Positions 8,088-17,142 of a stretch of 64,000 nucleotides of DNA are shown here, one piece after another (position 1 is the stretch's first letter; the number at the start of each line of letters is the position of its first letter). The notes under the pieces were generated by a model that saw only the letters and a list, made by a program, of their open reading frames with translations, did no database searches and was not told the origin of the DNA. The translations under genes and the position numbers were made by a program. The DNA is from Nitrospira sp. (GTDB taxonomy: Bacteria > Nitrospirota > Nitrospiria > Nitrospirales > Nitrospiraceae), in contig JACOEH010000012.1 of assembly GCA_024998685.1 (NCBI GenBank), forward strand, positions 45,722-109,721, read 5' to 3'.

Positions 8088-9638
8088 TTAGAGGAAGTAA
8101 CGGCTCGTGTCGAATTTGTACTCCATATTGTCGATCAGCCGGACGATGCTGTGACGGTACGCGCCGGCGTCGTCTTTTTCGGTCAAGTCCAACTCGGGGC
8201 CGTTATCGACGGGAGTACTCTGTGCATCGGTAATGACTTTGACGACCGGACGTTCGCTCTCGGTCTTATCGGCGGCAGGCTTGAGCACGACGGCGAATTC
8301 ATCGGAGTCGAGGACCACCAAGCTTCCGATCGGAATGATTCCCACACAATTGACGAAGAGTTTAAGCAGGGTCGCGTCGAAACTTCTTCCGGATTTCGTA
8401 AGCATCATATTCAGCACTTTCGAGGGCGACATCGGCTCCCGGCGGTAGACGCGGGAAGACGTCATGGCATCGTAACAATCGGCGATCGTGAGAATGCGCC
8501 CCGTCAAAGAAAGTTTCCACGGTGTTTCCAATTTGGGATAGCCCGAATAGTCCAAGTTCATATGGTGTTCAAAGGATGCTGCGGCCATGCGGGCCGGAAG
8601 GTTGGTGATGCCGCGTAACTGCGCGAGACCCAAGACTCCTTCAGTAGGGTGGTTGCGCATCATCGTCCATTCGTCTTCTGTAAACTCACCGGGTTTATTC
8701 AGGACTTCAAGAGGAATGGTCGACTTTCCCATGTCGTGAAACAACGCGGCCAGGCCGAGATCGGCCAGCTCGACTTTCGGATAGCCGGCCCTGTTTGCAA
8801 GAGCGATGGAGAGCAGTGAGACGTTGACGGAGTGATTGTGTGTGTATTGATCGTGACAGCGAAGGGTCGTGAGGCCCAACATGATCGGCTCGTCCTGCAT
8901 CATCAAATCGACGATATTCTGAATGGCCCGTTTCGCCTGCTTAAAGTTCAACGCTTTGCCGTCTCGGGACGACTGAACCAGGTTGCCGACCACGTCGGCG
9001 GCTTTACCATACGCGGCTTTCGAACGGGCTTTGTGCCGAACCCTCGAATCTACGTTCTCCGCAAGATGTTCTTTCAGGTTGAGGAGTCGAGGGTCCTTCA
9101 GTTCGATGCCGGCCACGGCTAGGTTCTTCAATTCCTGTCGAAAGTCTTCGATCGACTTTGTTGTCGGGTCAAGACCGACGAAGAGATGGGCGAACTCCCG
9201 AAGGTCCTTGGAAGAAACCGATGAGGAAAAGGTCAACCCGCCGATCCGCCACTTTTTCAAGGCGTCAAGAATGCTTGAGACGACCAGCATTTGTTGCGCC
9301 GTCACTTTCAGATGGTTTTCACCGAGGAAGAGGAAATCGTCCTGCACCCACAAGGTGACCGGTTGGTCGTGGGAAAGGGTTTCAATGAGGGTCAACATCG
9401 TTTCGACGGGTTTGTCGAGAGCGGCGTTGGCCCGGCCATGGATCTTCGACGTTTTAATCAGCGTATTCAACTGTGTGATGAGTTGAAATCCCAGCATCAC
9501 CAACTGCTGGTCGAGGATGTCTCCGGCTTCCGACCCTTGGCCGATCTTCTGCGACAGCGACTTTTCGTGTGTCAGAATCGGCTGCATCATATCTTCGTCG
9601 GGCGGATTTTGCAGAGACTGTGACCGGCGTTCCTTCAT
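8088..9638 (-). CDS. HD-GYP domain protein, putative cyclic-di-GMP phosphodiesterase
   Basis: 516 residues. The N-terminal 220 residues are a helical region with a WVQDDFLFLGENHLK segment; the HD-GYP domain runs from about 225 to 420. Key motifs are CHDQYTHNHSVNVSLLSIAL, the metal-binding FHDMGKS (near 300), HPTEGVLGLAQLRG, and the GYP-type EHHMNLDYSGYPK (near 363; the usual DG of HHE-x-x-DGxGYP reads DYSGYP). HD-GYP proteins hydrolyse cyclic-di-GMP or related cyclic dinucleotides. The start at 9638 has an AGGA site that overlaps the stop codon of the HEAT gene 10 bases upstream, so the pair is an operon. A receiver domain is absent. Confidence 0.87.
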   Translation of the reverse strand: MKERRSQSLQNPPDEDMMQPILTHEKSLSQKIGQGSEAGDILDQQLVMLGFQLITQLNTLIKTSKIHGRANAALDKPVETMLTLIETLSHDQPVTLWVQDDFLFLGENHLKVTAQQMLVVSSILDALKKWRIGGLTFSSSVSSKDLREFAHLFVGLDPTTKSIEDFRQELKNLAVAGIELKDPRLLNLKEHLAENVDSRVRHKARSKAAYGKAADVVGNLVQSSRDGKALNFKQAKRAIQNIVDLMMQDEPIMLGLTTLRCHDQYTHNHSVNVSLLSIALANRAGYPKVELADLGLAALFHDMGKSTIPLEVLNKPGEFTEDEWTMMRNHPTEGVLGLAQLRGITNLPARMAAASFEHHMNLDYSGYPKLETPWKLSLTGRILTIADCYDAMTSSRVYRREPMSPSKVLNMMLTKSGRSFDATLLKLFVNCVGIIPIGSLVVLDSDEFAVVLKPAADKTESERPVVKVITDAQSTPVDNGPELDLTEKDDAGAYRHSIVRLIDNMEYKFDTSRYFL

Positions 9639-9648
9639 GATGAGCTTC

Positions 9649-11448
9649 CTAGTGCGTTGTGCCGGTGGAGGGGCCGCCGCGTTGTAGCCGTTGAGCTTGC
9701 GACAATGCCGCGGCGCACGCTTGACGAACCGCGGCGCTTCCCTTTTGGGCCCCTACGGAGAGAGCCGCGATGGCGGCAGGGCTGGCGAGCTTTCCGAGCG
9801 TTTCAGCTCCAATGACCGCCAGCTCTTCTTTTTTCCTCCGATTCGTCCAGGCCCATTCGGTCATCAGGCGTTGCCAATAGGGAACTGCTTCGTCGCCGCA
9901 TGTGGCGCGGACAGCATGAAAGACCGCTCGGCGCTCACTGATGGGGCGATCCATGAACCCTTCTTCCGACAAAAGCGGAGACCACAGCGAGAAGGGAACA
10001 GTATACTGGCCGGACATGAGCAGCTTGAGAGCGGCAAAACGGACCCCTTCATCTTCATCGGTCGAGAGGGAGAGGAGTTTTGTGCCGTTGCCGTTGGGTC
10101 GGAACAGGCCGAGGGCACGGATCACTTCTCGACGAACCTGCGCGTCGGGATACCGGATCAATTTTTCGACCGGTTCGGCGAACTTGAGGTTATTCCACTT
10201 GATCAAGATCAAAAGCAGATTGCGAACATACGCGGGCCTCCGATCCGATAATCCTCGCAACAAGGGATCGGGGTGATCTTTTCCCAAGACCGTCAGGGCC
10301 TCCGACACAATGGCTTGGTGGACCGGTGATGTGATGTTCGCAAGAAGTGAACAGAGCGAGGAGACGGCATCTGTTTTCATCAGAGACAAAATGGTGGACA
10401 GTCCTTTCACATCGGCGTTGGGATTTCGGTTGAGGTAGACTTCGATCATCTTCACCCGTTCCACGCGGCCGAGTCCATTGAGGAGAGAGGCCAGCTGTTG
10501 CTTGTGTTCCTCTCCCAAATCAGGCCGTACGGCATCCGTTTCGTGGAGGAGACTTAAGACGTTCTCCAACACTGTCCATTTGCCTTCACGAAGAAGGGAT
10601 TCCACGACGTTGCTCCACAGATTGAAGAGCTTCGTCAGCAAGACCGAGGATTGTTCCGACGCGAGGATCGCGGTCAGCATGTCCAGGATGTACATGAGAC
10701 CATCCTGTTTCCGCTCAGCCTCGATTTCTTGCGCCAAGACGGCAAGCTCTTCTTCCGTGACCTCATAACCTGCCAGTCCCGATTGGAAACGACTTTTGGC
10801 GTTTCCAGAACTTCCGCCCTCTGGATCGGTTCCCGCGCCACCTCGCTTTTTGCGTTCCCGCTCCTGATCCAACAATTCTCTGAGCGTCGAATCCGACGAA
10901 CTCATGCTTCCATCGATGCGGACAAAGCCGTCGTTCCCTGCGGAAAATTTTGAGAGTTCCTCGGCGGTCACGAGCGTGATCGTCGACAGATTCCGAGACC
11001 AAAGGCGCGTGACGATATCATCGTCGTCCTCATTTGTGTCGGCGTCGCTCCATAAGGAAATGAGGAAGAACGACAGATCCTCTTGTGTGAGGCCTTGGTG
11101 TAGGACCAGCTCTCGGATGCCGTCGGCATACAGCTTGAACGCTATACTCTCGCTTCCTCCCTCCTTTTCTGCCTGGTACACGACAGAGTCTTTGCACAGC
11201 AATTCAGAACGTTGAACCAGGAAAGCCAATCGTGAATGAACCGCGAGATGATGGGTCAATTCTTCAAACAGCTGCTGCGTAAACTTTTGAGCAACGGGAT
11301 TCGTTGAGCCGTACGTCCGGTTCGATTTGGCCGTTTTATCCAAGAGTTTGAGGACACGTTTGACGGAGACGATCTCAGGGTCTTCAGCAGTGCGAGCGGC
11401 GACTGCGGCGGCCATCATTTCTTGAGCCGTTTTGAGGTCCGTCGTCAT
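9649..11448 (-). CDS. HEAT-repeat scaffold protein paired with HD-GYP protein
   Basis: 599 soluble residues. The N-terminal region (about 1-170) includes YGSTNPVAQKFTQQLFEEL and SLWSDADTNEDDDD and resembles in style the N-terminal region of the HD-GYP partner encoded downstream. The rest is helical; the last 200 residues show HEAT-like units such as YPDAQVRREVIRALGLF, STDEDEGVRFAALKLLMSG, and SPAAIAALSVGAQKGSAAVRQACAAAL. Such proteins are scaffolds. The tight spacing to the HD-GYP gene suggests that the two proteins act together, perhaps this one sensing or delivering the target for cyclic-dinucleotide turnover. The start at 11448 is the first in-frame ATG after a stretch of 130 bases shared with a divergent gene. 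Confidence 0.78.
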   Translation of the reverse strand: MTTDLKTAQEMMAAAVAARTAEDPEIVSVKRVLKLLDKTAKSNRTYGSTNPVAQKFTQQLFEELTHHLAVHSRLAFLVQRSELLCKDSVVYQAEKEGGSESIAFKLYADGIRELVLHQGLTQEDLSFFLISLWSDADTNEDDDDIVTRLWSRNLSTITLVTAEELSKFSAGNDGFVRIDGSMSSSDSTLRELLDQERERKKRGGAGTDPEGGSSGNAKSRFQSGLAGYEVTEEELAVLAQEIEAERKQDGLMYILDMLTAILASEQSSVLLTKLFNLWSNVVESLLREGKWTVLENVLSLLHETDAVRPDLGEEHKQQLASLLNGLGRVERVKMIEVYLNRNPNADVKGLSTILSLMKTDAVSSLCSLLANITSPVHQAIVSEALTVLGKDHPDPLLRGLSDRRPAYVRNLLLILIKWNNLKFAEPVEKLIRYPDAQVRREVIRALGLFRPNGNGTKLLSLSTDEDEGVRFAALKLLMSGQYTVPFSLWSPLLSEEGFMDRPISERRAVFHAVRATCGDEAVPYWQRLMTEWAWTNRRKKEELAVIGAETLGKLASPAAIAALSVGAQKGSAAVRQACAAALSQAQRLQRGGPSTGTTH

Positions 11449-11581
11449 ACGTAAGACCTACCGGCAGATTTCAGCTTCGTCAAGGAAATCGCGGTTCTTT
11501 ACAGTCGTTCGGCTCCGGACACGTGCTTGATCCGCGGCTTGTTTGTCACGAGAGGCATCGGTAGAATCGAGCCGCAATGCT

Positions 11582-12220
11582 ATGAGTAGAACTCCACTCG
11601 TCATATGTTTCGGCGACAGCCTGACGGCAGGGTTTCAGTCGCCGACTAGAGACAATCCGACCGGACGAGAGACTCCATATGGGCAGTTTCTCCAATCCTA
11701 TTTGAGTGATGTTGTCGAAGTTCGCACCAGTGGGATCTGTGGTGAATTGACGGGCGAAATGATCGTGCGATTCCAGCGCGATGTGTTGGATCATCAACCC
11801 GGCTATGTGCCGATTCTGGGAGGAACTAACGATCTGAGGTGGAACGCGTCACCGTCAGAAATCATGTGTAACCTGACCATGATGTACGAACGGACGCTCG
11901 CGATAGGAGGCGTGCCTCTTCCGGTGACGGTTCCTTCGATACGAGTAGAGGATGGTTCGGATGGCACGATCAGTCAAGAGTGGATCGCCGAGCATCTAGA
12001 CCGCCGAAGCGGATTGAACAGGCTTATCCAAAATTACGCTGACTCAAAAGGCCTCGCCTACGTCGATCTGTTTGCCGCCACTGTGGATCCTCAGAGCGGG
12101 CAATTGGCAGAACTGTTCTCGAACGATGGGATTCATCTGACGACCGCCGGGTATCGTCTATTTGCCGAGCAGGTCGCACATGTCCTGAAGCCGGTGTTGA
12201 GGCCAGACAGGCAATCATGA
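11582..12220 (+). CDS. SGNH/GDSL-family hydrolase
   Basis: A 212-residue protein. ICFGDSLTAGF is block I with the nucleophilic Ser, GGTNDLRW is block III with the catalytic-site Gly/Asn, and FSNDGIHLTTAGYRLFAE is block V with the Asp-x-x-His pair, so the triad is complete. The family hydrolyses esters or thioesters; relatives of this size include arylesterase/lysophospholipase TesA, but no signal peptide is evident from ATG 11582. The frame is open to 11543, but ATG 11582 sits close to the domain start. Its stop overlaps the ATG of the thioredoxin-like gene by 4 bases, so they are translationally coupled. Confidence 0.83.
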   Translation: MSRTPLVICFGDSLTAGFQSPTRDNPTGRETPYGQFLQSYLSDVVEVRTSGICGELTGEMIVRFQRDVLDHQPGYVPILGGTNDLRWNASPSEIMCNLTMMYERTLAIGGVPLPVTVPSIRVEDGSDGTISQEWIAEHLDRRSGLNRLIQNYADSKGLAYVDLFAATVDPQSGQLAELFSNDGIHLTTAGYRLFAEQVAHVLKPVLRPDRQS

Positions 12221-12540
12221 GTTCCATGCTCCAAGCCGTCACTGACCGTGAGTTTGATAGGGTGATCGAAACAAGCACGGTCCCGGTGTTGGTGGAATTT
12301 TGGAAACCAGGCTGCGGTCATTGCCGAGTTTTGATGAAGGAATTGGAACAGTTGCGGCATGAATGGGGTGAACGGGTGCTCATCCTGACAATGAATGTCG
12401 ATGAGGAGTTTCAGATCTCCGCTGAGTTGGAAGTCTCATCGCTTCCCGCCCTGGCGTTGTATCGATCCGGTGAATTTGTGAAATTTATCGGAGGGCTCGG
12501 GAAAAAGAATGAAATCGTGAAGCAGATTGAGTGCGAGTGA
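12217..12540 (+). CDS. Thioredoxin-like protein with CGHC active site
   Basis: A 107-residue single-domain thioredoxin fold. VPVLVEFWKPGCGHCRVLMKEL carries a CGHC redox motif, more like protein-disulphide isomerases than the CGPC of classical thioredoxins. The cis-Pro loop reads SSLPALALYRSGE, and the FIGG end matches thioredoxins. No signal peptide, so it is cytoplasmic. Its ATG overlaps the stop of the SGNH hydrolase gene. The role is probably disulphide reduction or isomerisation of a specific partner, possibly the hydrolase, but that is inference. Confidence 0.85.
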   Translation: MSSMLQAVTDREFDRVIETSTVPVLVEFWKPGCGHCRVLMKELEQLRHEWGERVLILTMNVDEEFQISAELEVSSLPALALYRSGEFVKFIGGLGKKNEIVKQIECE

Positions 12541-12550
12541 ATTCCCTGAC

Positions 12551-12586
12551 GCAACAGGCTCACGAGACCCCTCATGAGCCTGTTGC
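12551..12586. terminator. 12-bp perfect stem between convergent genes
   Basis: Arms at 12551-12562 and 12575-12586 are exact reverse complements (GCAACAGGCTCA and its complement) around a 12-nt loop. It lies between the convergent thioredoxin and di-haem cytochrome genes and could stop transcription from both sides. There is no clear run of Ts, so it may act with Rho or only as an RNA-end stabiliser. Confidence 0.55.
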
Positions 12587-12636
12587 CGGTCAAACACCAT
12601 CCGCACTATTGTGGGTAGTCCCTTTCCCTCAGCCTC

Positions 12637-14499
12637 CTATAGGCTTTTGAGAAACTCAATCAGGTCAAGCCGTTCCTGATGACTGAGCGCTCGTCCAATG
12701 ACGCCGTTTCCGGTGGGCGCGCTCCTGAATTCGTGACCAGTGTTGAGATTGCCGGGGATCGACGTATCGAGCCGGAAGGTGCCGTCTGCACATTCGGTGC
12801 GATACCCCATTTTCGTCGGATCATATTCACGATCGCCCAAGCAGAAGATTACCGGGCGTTCCTCAACCGGCGACAATAAGGCATACAGAGTCGGCACCGA
12901 CCCATTATGGAGAAAGGGTGCGGTCGCCCAAATTCCGTTGAGAGGCCTGGCCTTATAGATTGTTTTGGTCTGGAGGAGATTCGGCCGGTACCCGTTCATT
13001 TGGTCGCGGTCGGCGGGCGCAATGTGATGCTCGTCGTACCAGGCTGTGGTTGCCTTATCGACAACTGTTGCGAGCGCGTTCCCAAACGTTCCCTCGATGA
13101 GTGTTCCATTGTCCTTGGGCGTTCCAGGAATACCGAGATACGGGGGAAGAGTGATCCGCCGTTCGCCCAAAATCTTCGCTTGACCTGAGTCTGTCCCAAT
13201 CTCCGCAACCGGGATTTCGACCAGATCAAGATAGCGCTCACCGGCCTCATTTGGCGCCTGCCAGCGTGTATCGGTCCAGAAGGAAGTTTCATTCACCGGC
13301 GCGAGATGGCAGCTTTGACACAACTCCCGGTACAGGGCGCGACCGCGATCCTTGTGCCCTTGGTCGATGCTGCCCAGAATATCTTCCGGCCACACCGGTG
13401 AGCGGAGGCCCTTGAAGCCGGGCGTGCCGGAATGCGGATTCTTGCCGGCCAGCAATTGCTCGATCTCATGTAATTCCTGAACTCCGACTGCAGACTTGTA
13501 GAGCGGCCGTGTGGGATTGACGAGATTAATTTTGGCGCCGACACCAAGCGCTTCACCAGCGTTGCGGAACATCGGCTGCATAATGGATGCATCATATTCG
13601 ACCCATGTAAACCAATAGGTATCCCAAATATGTGGGTAATTCACCGGAGCATTGTTACCTGTCAGATTGACCTTGGCCTCAAACCCCGGAGCCCCCAGCA
13701 GATTAGTAAAGAACACCTGCGTCCCGATTCGATTGATCGCGTCCAGGCGGGCAAACCCTTCTTCGACATTCTGATCGGCCACGGTATCGGTGATCGTCTT
13801 CACCTGTCGGATTCGGGCAAGCAGGGCCTTCAGCTTCCCTTGTAGCTGAGCAGCGCGATCCGTCGTATAGGCCTCACCCAGGACTCGTTTGGCAAATCGC
13901 TCAAATCGACCCGGTACGGTGTCTGTCTGAGTGAGTGCCAACTCGAGCGCATTGCGAAACTTGCCGAGGTCGGTAATGGCAGGCGCCCCATCAATGCGGA
14001 GACTGGTGCCCCGGTACTCGATCTGCCCCGTATGACAGGCGGCACAGGTAAATCCAATTTGATCGGGCTGCATCTCGCCGGTGACAGGATCTTGCGAAGC
14101 GGGCAACTTACTGAACCCGACCGGCAAACCGTCCGGGTTGCCGTAAAACGTAAGGTGTTTGTCTTGGGACCCAGCACCGCTTCCTACCTGTTTGGGACTG
14201 GGGATGAAGCCATACCGCCGCAGGTATTCCGAATCCGAGAGAAGGCTGGGAGTGCTCAGCGGAGAAAGTTCAGGTTGCTCGAGTGCCAAAAACCAGGTGT
14301 AGGGAACTGGCAAAGTGGAGGTGCCTTGCGAGACATGGTGAAACCAGAACCGTTCGTCGTCCGACCAGTTTTGCTCGAGCCACCGGGTTTGCTTCACCGG
14401 AGGATTGTGGGGAATGCCGGGCACAAACAGGGTGGGCATGGAACAACCGGTGATCGACACGAGTGTGAACACGATGAGTAACAGCGAATTCGTTTTCAT
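12637..14499 (-). CDS. Di-haem c-type cytochrome lipoprotein, RoxA/peroxidase-like
   Basis: A 620-residue exported protein. The N-terminus (SLLLIVFTLVSITGC) is a lipoprotein signal with the lipobox Cys near residue 19. Two haem c sites are seen: CAACH near residue 150 and CQSCH near 393. The segment YKARPLNGIWATAPFLHNGS is characteristic of the RoxA/RoxB and related di-haem cytochrome c peroxidase-like family. RoxA cleaves polyisoprene; most relatives have unknown substrates. The size is close to RoxA rather than to the 350-residue CcpA peroxidases. The GAGGAG site upstream of ATG 14499 fixes the start. It stands alone, so the substrate cannot be told from its neighbours. Confidence 0.83.
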   Translation of the reverse strand: MKTNSLLLIVFTLVSITGCSMPTLFVPGIPHNPPVKQTRWLEQNWSDDERFWFHHVSQGTSTLPVPYTWFLALEQPELSPLSTPSLLSDSEYLRRYGFIPSPKQVGSGAGSQDKHLTFYGNPDGLPVGFSKLPASQDPVTGEMQPDQIGFTCAACHTGQIEYRGTSLRIDGAPAITDLGKFRNALELALTQTDTVPGRFERFAKRVLGEAYTTDRAAQLQGKLKALLARIRQVKTITDTVADQNVEEGFARLDAINRIGTQVFFTNLLGAPGFEAKVNLTGNNAPVNYPHIWDTYWFTWVEYDASIMQPMFRNAGEALGVGAKINLVNPTRPLYKSAVGVQELHEIEQLLAGKNPHSGTPGFKGLRSPVWPEDILGSIDQGHKDRGRALYRELCQSCHLAPVNETSFWTDTRWQAPNEAGERYLDLVEIPVAEIGTDSGQAKILGERRITLPPYLGIPGTPKDNGTLIEGTFGNALATVVDKATTAWYDEHHIAPADRDQMNGYRPNLLQTKTIYKARPLNGIWATAPFLHNGSVPTLYALLSPVEERPVIFCLGDREYDPTKMGYRTECADGTFRLDTSIPGNLNTGHEFRSAPTGNGVIGRALSHQERLDLIEFLKSL

Positions 14500-14877
14500 A
14501 CTGGCTCCTCTTTGAACAGGCATGACGCTTTTTTCTTATGATCTAGATTAGGGCAAGGTTGTGCCACGGGCCATTTTAGAAGAAAGCGATTCGGATTTCA
14601 AAGTATTGTAACCATCTCGTGAGAAAGAATATGTAGAGGAGGTGAATCCATTCCGATCACCAGCGTGTCCCGATACGGGTTTGGTGAATTGTTTTTGCAC
14701 TGTTGTGTGCAGTGCCGAATGCCTTGGTATGCGGAGCACCTAAGGTTGAGACCGAGGGGCGACATCCGTCTTGTGAATGCGACATGCCGCGCCGCCAGCG
14801 TATCGGGTAGATCCGGAATCTCCTTCTGGACCGATTCGCTGTATGTGGTATTAGGACGTTAACGTTTCTTGCCTTAG
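14500..14877. other. Intergenic region, no gene seen
   Basis: 378 bases between the di-haem cytochrome gene and the DUF5615 gene. A plus-strand open frame at 14665-14862 has no family resemblance and no coupled site. The AT-rich part near 14540-14650 probably holds the promoter of the cytochrome gene. Confidence 0.4.
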
Positions 14878-15198
14878 CTACGCTCCGATCTGAACGAGTG
14901 ATCTTGGCTGCAACATCGTAAGCGCCTTCTCAAGGTGCGGCACAAGGGGAAGAAGAGCCTGAAGCTCATTGGAGTGTGCCATGAGCACGACTACCGCGAT
15001 GGGAAGGGTTGCCATATTCTGTTGGTAAGGCAGGTTTCGATCAACTGTGATGAATGCATCGAACTCCGCAGCCGCCAGTGTCAACAGCGCCCCGTTCTTC
15101 ACACCGCTCCAACCCATTTCAACGACGGTTTTAATGGAATGTGCGGGCAGTGACCGGCGAAGACGATAGGGTACCGATTCGTCAAGCAGCAGGCGCAT
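14878..15198 (-). CDS. DUF5615 PIN-like protein (putative toxin)
   Basis: A 106-residue protein beginning MRLLLDESVPYRLRRSL with the acidic DES motif, followed by a GALLTLAAAEFDAFITVDRNLPYQQN block. Both are diagnostic of DUF5615, a PIN-like fold found in VapC-like toxins and Mut7-C relatives. The upstream, overlapping gene is a DUF433 protein, the usual partner, and together they are the standard two-gene toxin-antitoxin-like layout. ATG 15198 is chosen because the motif begins there; the open frame extends to 15228. Presumed role is RNA cleavage regulated by the partner; activity is not proven for most of this family. Confidence 0.8.
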   Translation of the reverse strand: MRLLLDESVPYRLRRSLPAHSIKTVVEMGWSGVKNGALLTLAAAEFDAFITVDRNLPYQQNMATLPIAVVVLMAHSNELQALLPLVPHLEKALTMLQPRSLVQIGA

Positions 15199-15400
15199 GA
15201 GCGAAAAGACGCTCCTTCGCTGCTTCAAGCACGGCTACGGCCACTTCACGAGAGACCGAGGGGAAGTCCTTCAGAAACTCTTCTAAAGACGAGCTGCCTT
15301 CCAGATAATCGAACAGAGTCTGAACCAGCACACGTGTTCCTTTGAAGCACAGTGCGCCGCTCATGATGTCCGGGTCACGACTCAGATATTGGCTTTCCAT
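15182..15400 (-). CDS. DUF433 protein (putative antitoxin)
   Basis: A 72-residue protein. The pattern SRDPDIMSGALCFKGTRVLVQTLFDYL is the conserved DUF433 core (xxDPxImxGxPcFkGTRVpV), followed by SSLEEFLKDFPSVSREVAVAVLE, a helix-turn-helix-like segment. DUF433 proteins bind DNA and accompany DUF5615 or PIN toxins. A GGAG site lies just ahead of the ATG. Its 3' end overlaps the start of the DUF5615 gene by 17 bases, which implies translational coupling, with antitoxin first as usual. Confidence 0.85.
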   Translation of the reverse strand: MESQYLSRDPDIMSGALCFKGTRVLVQTLFDYLEGSSSLEEFLKDFPSVSREVAVAVLEAAKERLFAHAPAA

Positions 15401-15515
15401 GGGATCTCCGCATAACTGAAAGGCAAGTCTACCGGTACGAGCGACATAAGTCCATATCGGGAAGATGGTTGCGGCGGGATGGGGGTTGAGTGGAGTCAGC
15501 CGTCACCGGGCTTTC

Positions 15516-17063
15516 TTATAGCACCCGCCAGGCGCGGCCGTCGTTTTGGATCAATCGATCCGCTTCGACCGGTCCCCATGTCCCGGCTTGGTATTCGGGC
15601 AGCCACCGTTGTCCCGACTTGTCCCACGCTTCGAGGATCTGAGTGATCCACGCCCAGGACGCCTCCACGGCATCGCGCCGCATGAAGCGGGACGCGTCTC
15701 CCGCCATCACGTCGAGCAGAAGGCGTTCGTAGGCCTCCGGGGACGGTCGACCAAACACTTCTCCGTACTTGAAATTCATTTCAACCGGATGGGTCTGGGT
15801 GCGGGTGCCTGGGACTCGCGAGACGATGCGGAGTGAGAGCCCTTCTTCAGGCTGAATTTTCAACGCTAAAACGTTTGGAGCTTGAGGCGTCTGTCCACCG
15901 GCGTTGAAGAGAATCTGGGGAATCTCTTTGAATTGAACGGCGACTTCGCTGGCCCGTAGCGGCAACGCTTTTCCTGTCCGTAAATAGAAAGGGACACCGG
16001 ACCACCGCCAGTTTTCGACGAAACATTTCACGGCGACGTAGGTTTCAGTGGTGGAGTTCGGCTTCACGCCCTTTTCGCGGCGATAGCCCGGAACCGGCGT
16101 GCCATGGGCCGTCCCCTCCGTGTATTGCGCCCGCACGGTGAACTTTTCCACATCCTTGGCGGTGATGGGACGCAAGCAGCGAAGCACTTCCATCTTGGCG
16201 TTTCGCACCACGTCGGGGTCGAGCGAGTACGGCGGTTCCATGGCGACCAAGCACAACAATTGAAGCAAATGATTCTGGATCATGTCCCGTAGTGCGCCGG
16301 CTTCTTCATAGTAAGTCGCTCTGGTTCCCACGCCTTCGGCTTCGCTGACAGTGATCTGGACGTGGTCGACGTATTTGTAGTTCCAGATCGGTTCGAAAAT
16401 GCTGTTGGCGAATCGGACAACCATCAAATTCTGAACCGTCTCTTTGCCCAGATAATGATCAATCCTGAAAATCTGCGATTCATCGAAGACGCGGCCTGTC
16501 ACTTCATTGATGGCCTGCGCGGAAGCCAGGTCGCGCCCAACGGGTTTTTCCACGATGATGCGGGTATAGGGAGAACGAGCCCCAGGCGTTCCTGCCAGAC
16601 CGGAACGAGACAAGCCTTCACAGGCAGACGTGAAGGAGCTGGGGGGAATGCTCAAATAGAAAATGCGATTGCCGGGCAGTCGGAAGTTTCGTTCGAGTTC
16701 CTCGACTCGCTCTTTCAAATGCACATAGGTCTGAGGATCGTCATTCCCACCTGCCAGGTAGAACAGGTGCTGAGAAAAGCCGCTCCACGTCTCTTCAATC
16801 AAGTCCTGCCGCGAATGTTTGATCACGCCGTCGCGGACGGCCGACCGGAATTCTTCATCGCTCATTGGGGTGCGGCCCAGGCCGAGCACGACGTAGTTCG
16901 GCGGCAGCAATCCGTCGAGCAGCAAATTATAGAGGGCGGGAATGAGGCGTCTGCGGGCCAAGTCTCCGGAGCCGCCGAAAATCACCAGCGTACAAGGTTC
17001 GATGGGTGTCAATGGTTCATGGGCCGGACTGATATCGATCCGTTGACTATTCGTTTGGGCCAT
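15516..17063 (-). CDS. zwf: Glucose-6-phosphate 1-dehydrogenase
   Basis: A 515-residue cytoplasmic enzyme that oxidises glucose 6-phosphate to 6-phosphogluconolactone with NAD(P), the first step of the oxidative pentose-phosphate pathway. TLVIFGGSGDLARRRLIPAL is the dinucleotide-binding start and RIDHYLGKETVQNL the substrate-binding signature with the catalytic His nearby; IVEKPVGRDL is also conserved. Length is typical. An AGGGAG site lies upstream of ATG 17063. The 6-phosphogluconate dehydrogenase gene lies just upstream in the same direction (gap about 80 bp), so both oxidative steps are probably co-transcribed. The lactonase gene (pgl) is not next to them. Confidence 0.96.
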   Translation of the reverse strand: MAQTNSQRIDISPAHEPLTPIEPCTLVIFGGSGDLARRRLIPALYNLLLDGLLPPNYVVLGLGRTPMSDEEFRSAVRDGVIKHSRQDLIEETWSGFSQHLFYLAGGNDDPQTYVHLKERVEELERNFRLPGNRIFYLSIPPSSFTSACEGLSRSGLAGTPGARSPYTRIIVEKPVGRDLASAQAINEVTGRVFDESQIFRIDHYLGKETVQNLMVVRFANSIFEPIWNYKYVDHVQITVSEAEGVGTRATYYEEAGALRDMIQNHLLQLLCLVAMEPPYSLDPDVVRNAKMEVLRCLRPITAKDVEKFTVRAQYTEGTAHGTPVPGYRREKGVKPNSTTETYVAVKCFVENWRWSGVPFYLRTGKALPLRASEVAVQFKEIPQILFNAGGQTPQAPNVLALKIQPEEGLSLRIVSRVPGTRTQTHPVEMNFKYGEVFGRPSPEAYERLLLDVMAGDASRFMRRDAVEASWAWITQILEAWDKSGQRWLPEYQAGTWGPVEADRLIQNDGRAWRVL

Positions 17064-17142
17064 CAGCGTCTCCCTAGCAGCATGTTGAGAAGGTCCACCG
17101 GCGTCGAAGTGCTTTCAACAGCATGTGTGTGATGCCGGGCTG

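Noticed and set aside
15546..17132. Plus-strand open frames opposite zwf
   Set aside because: They are shadows of the zwf codon pattern and encode no recognisable domain.
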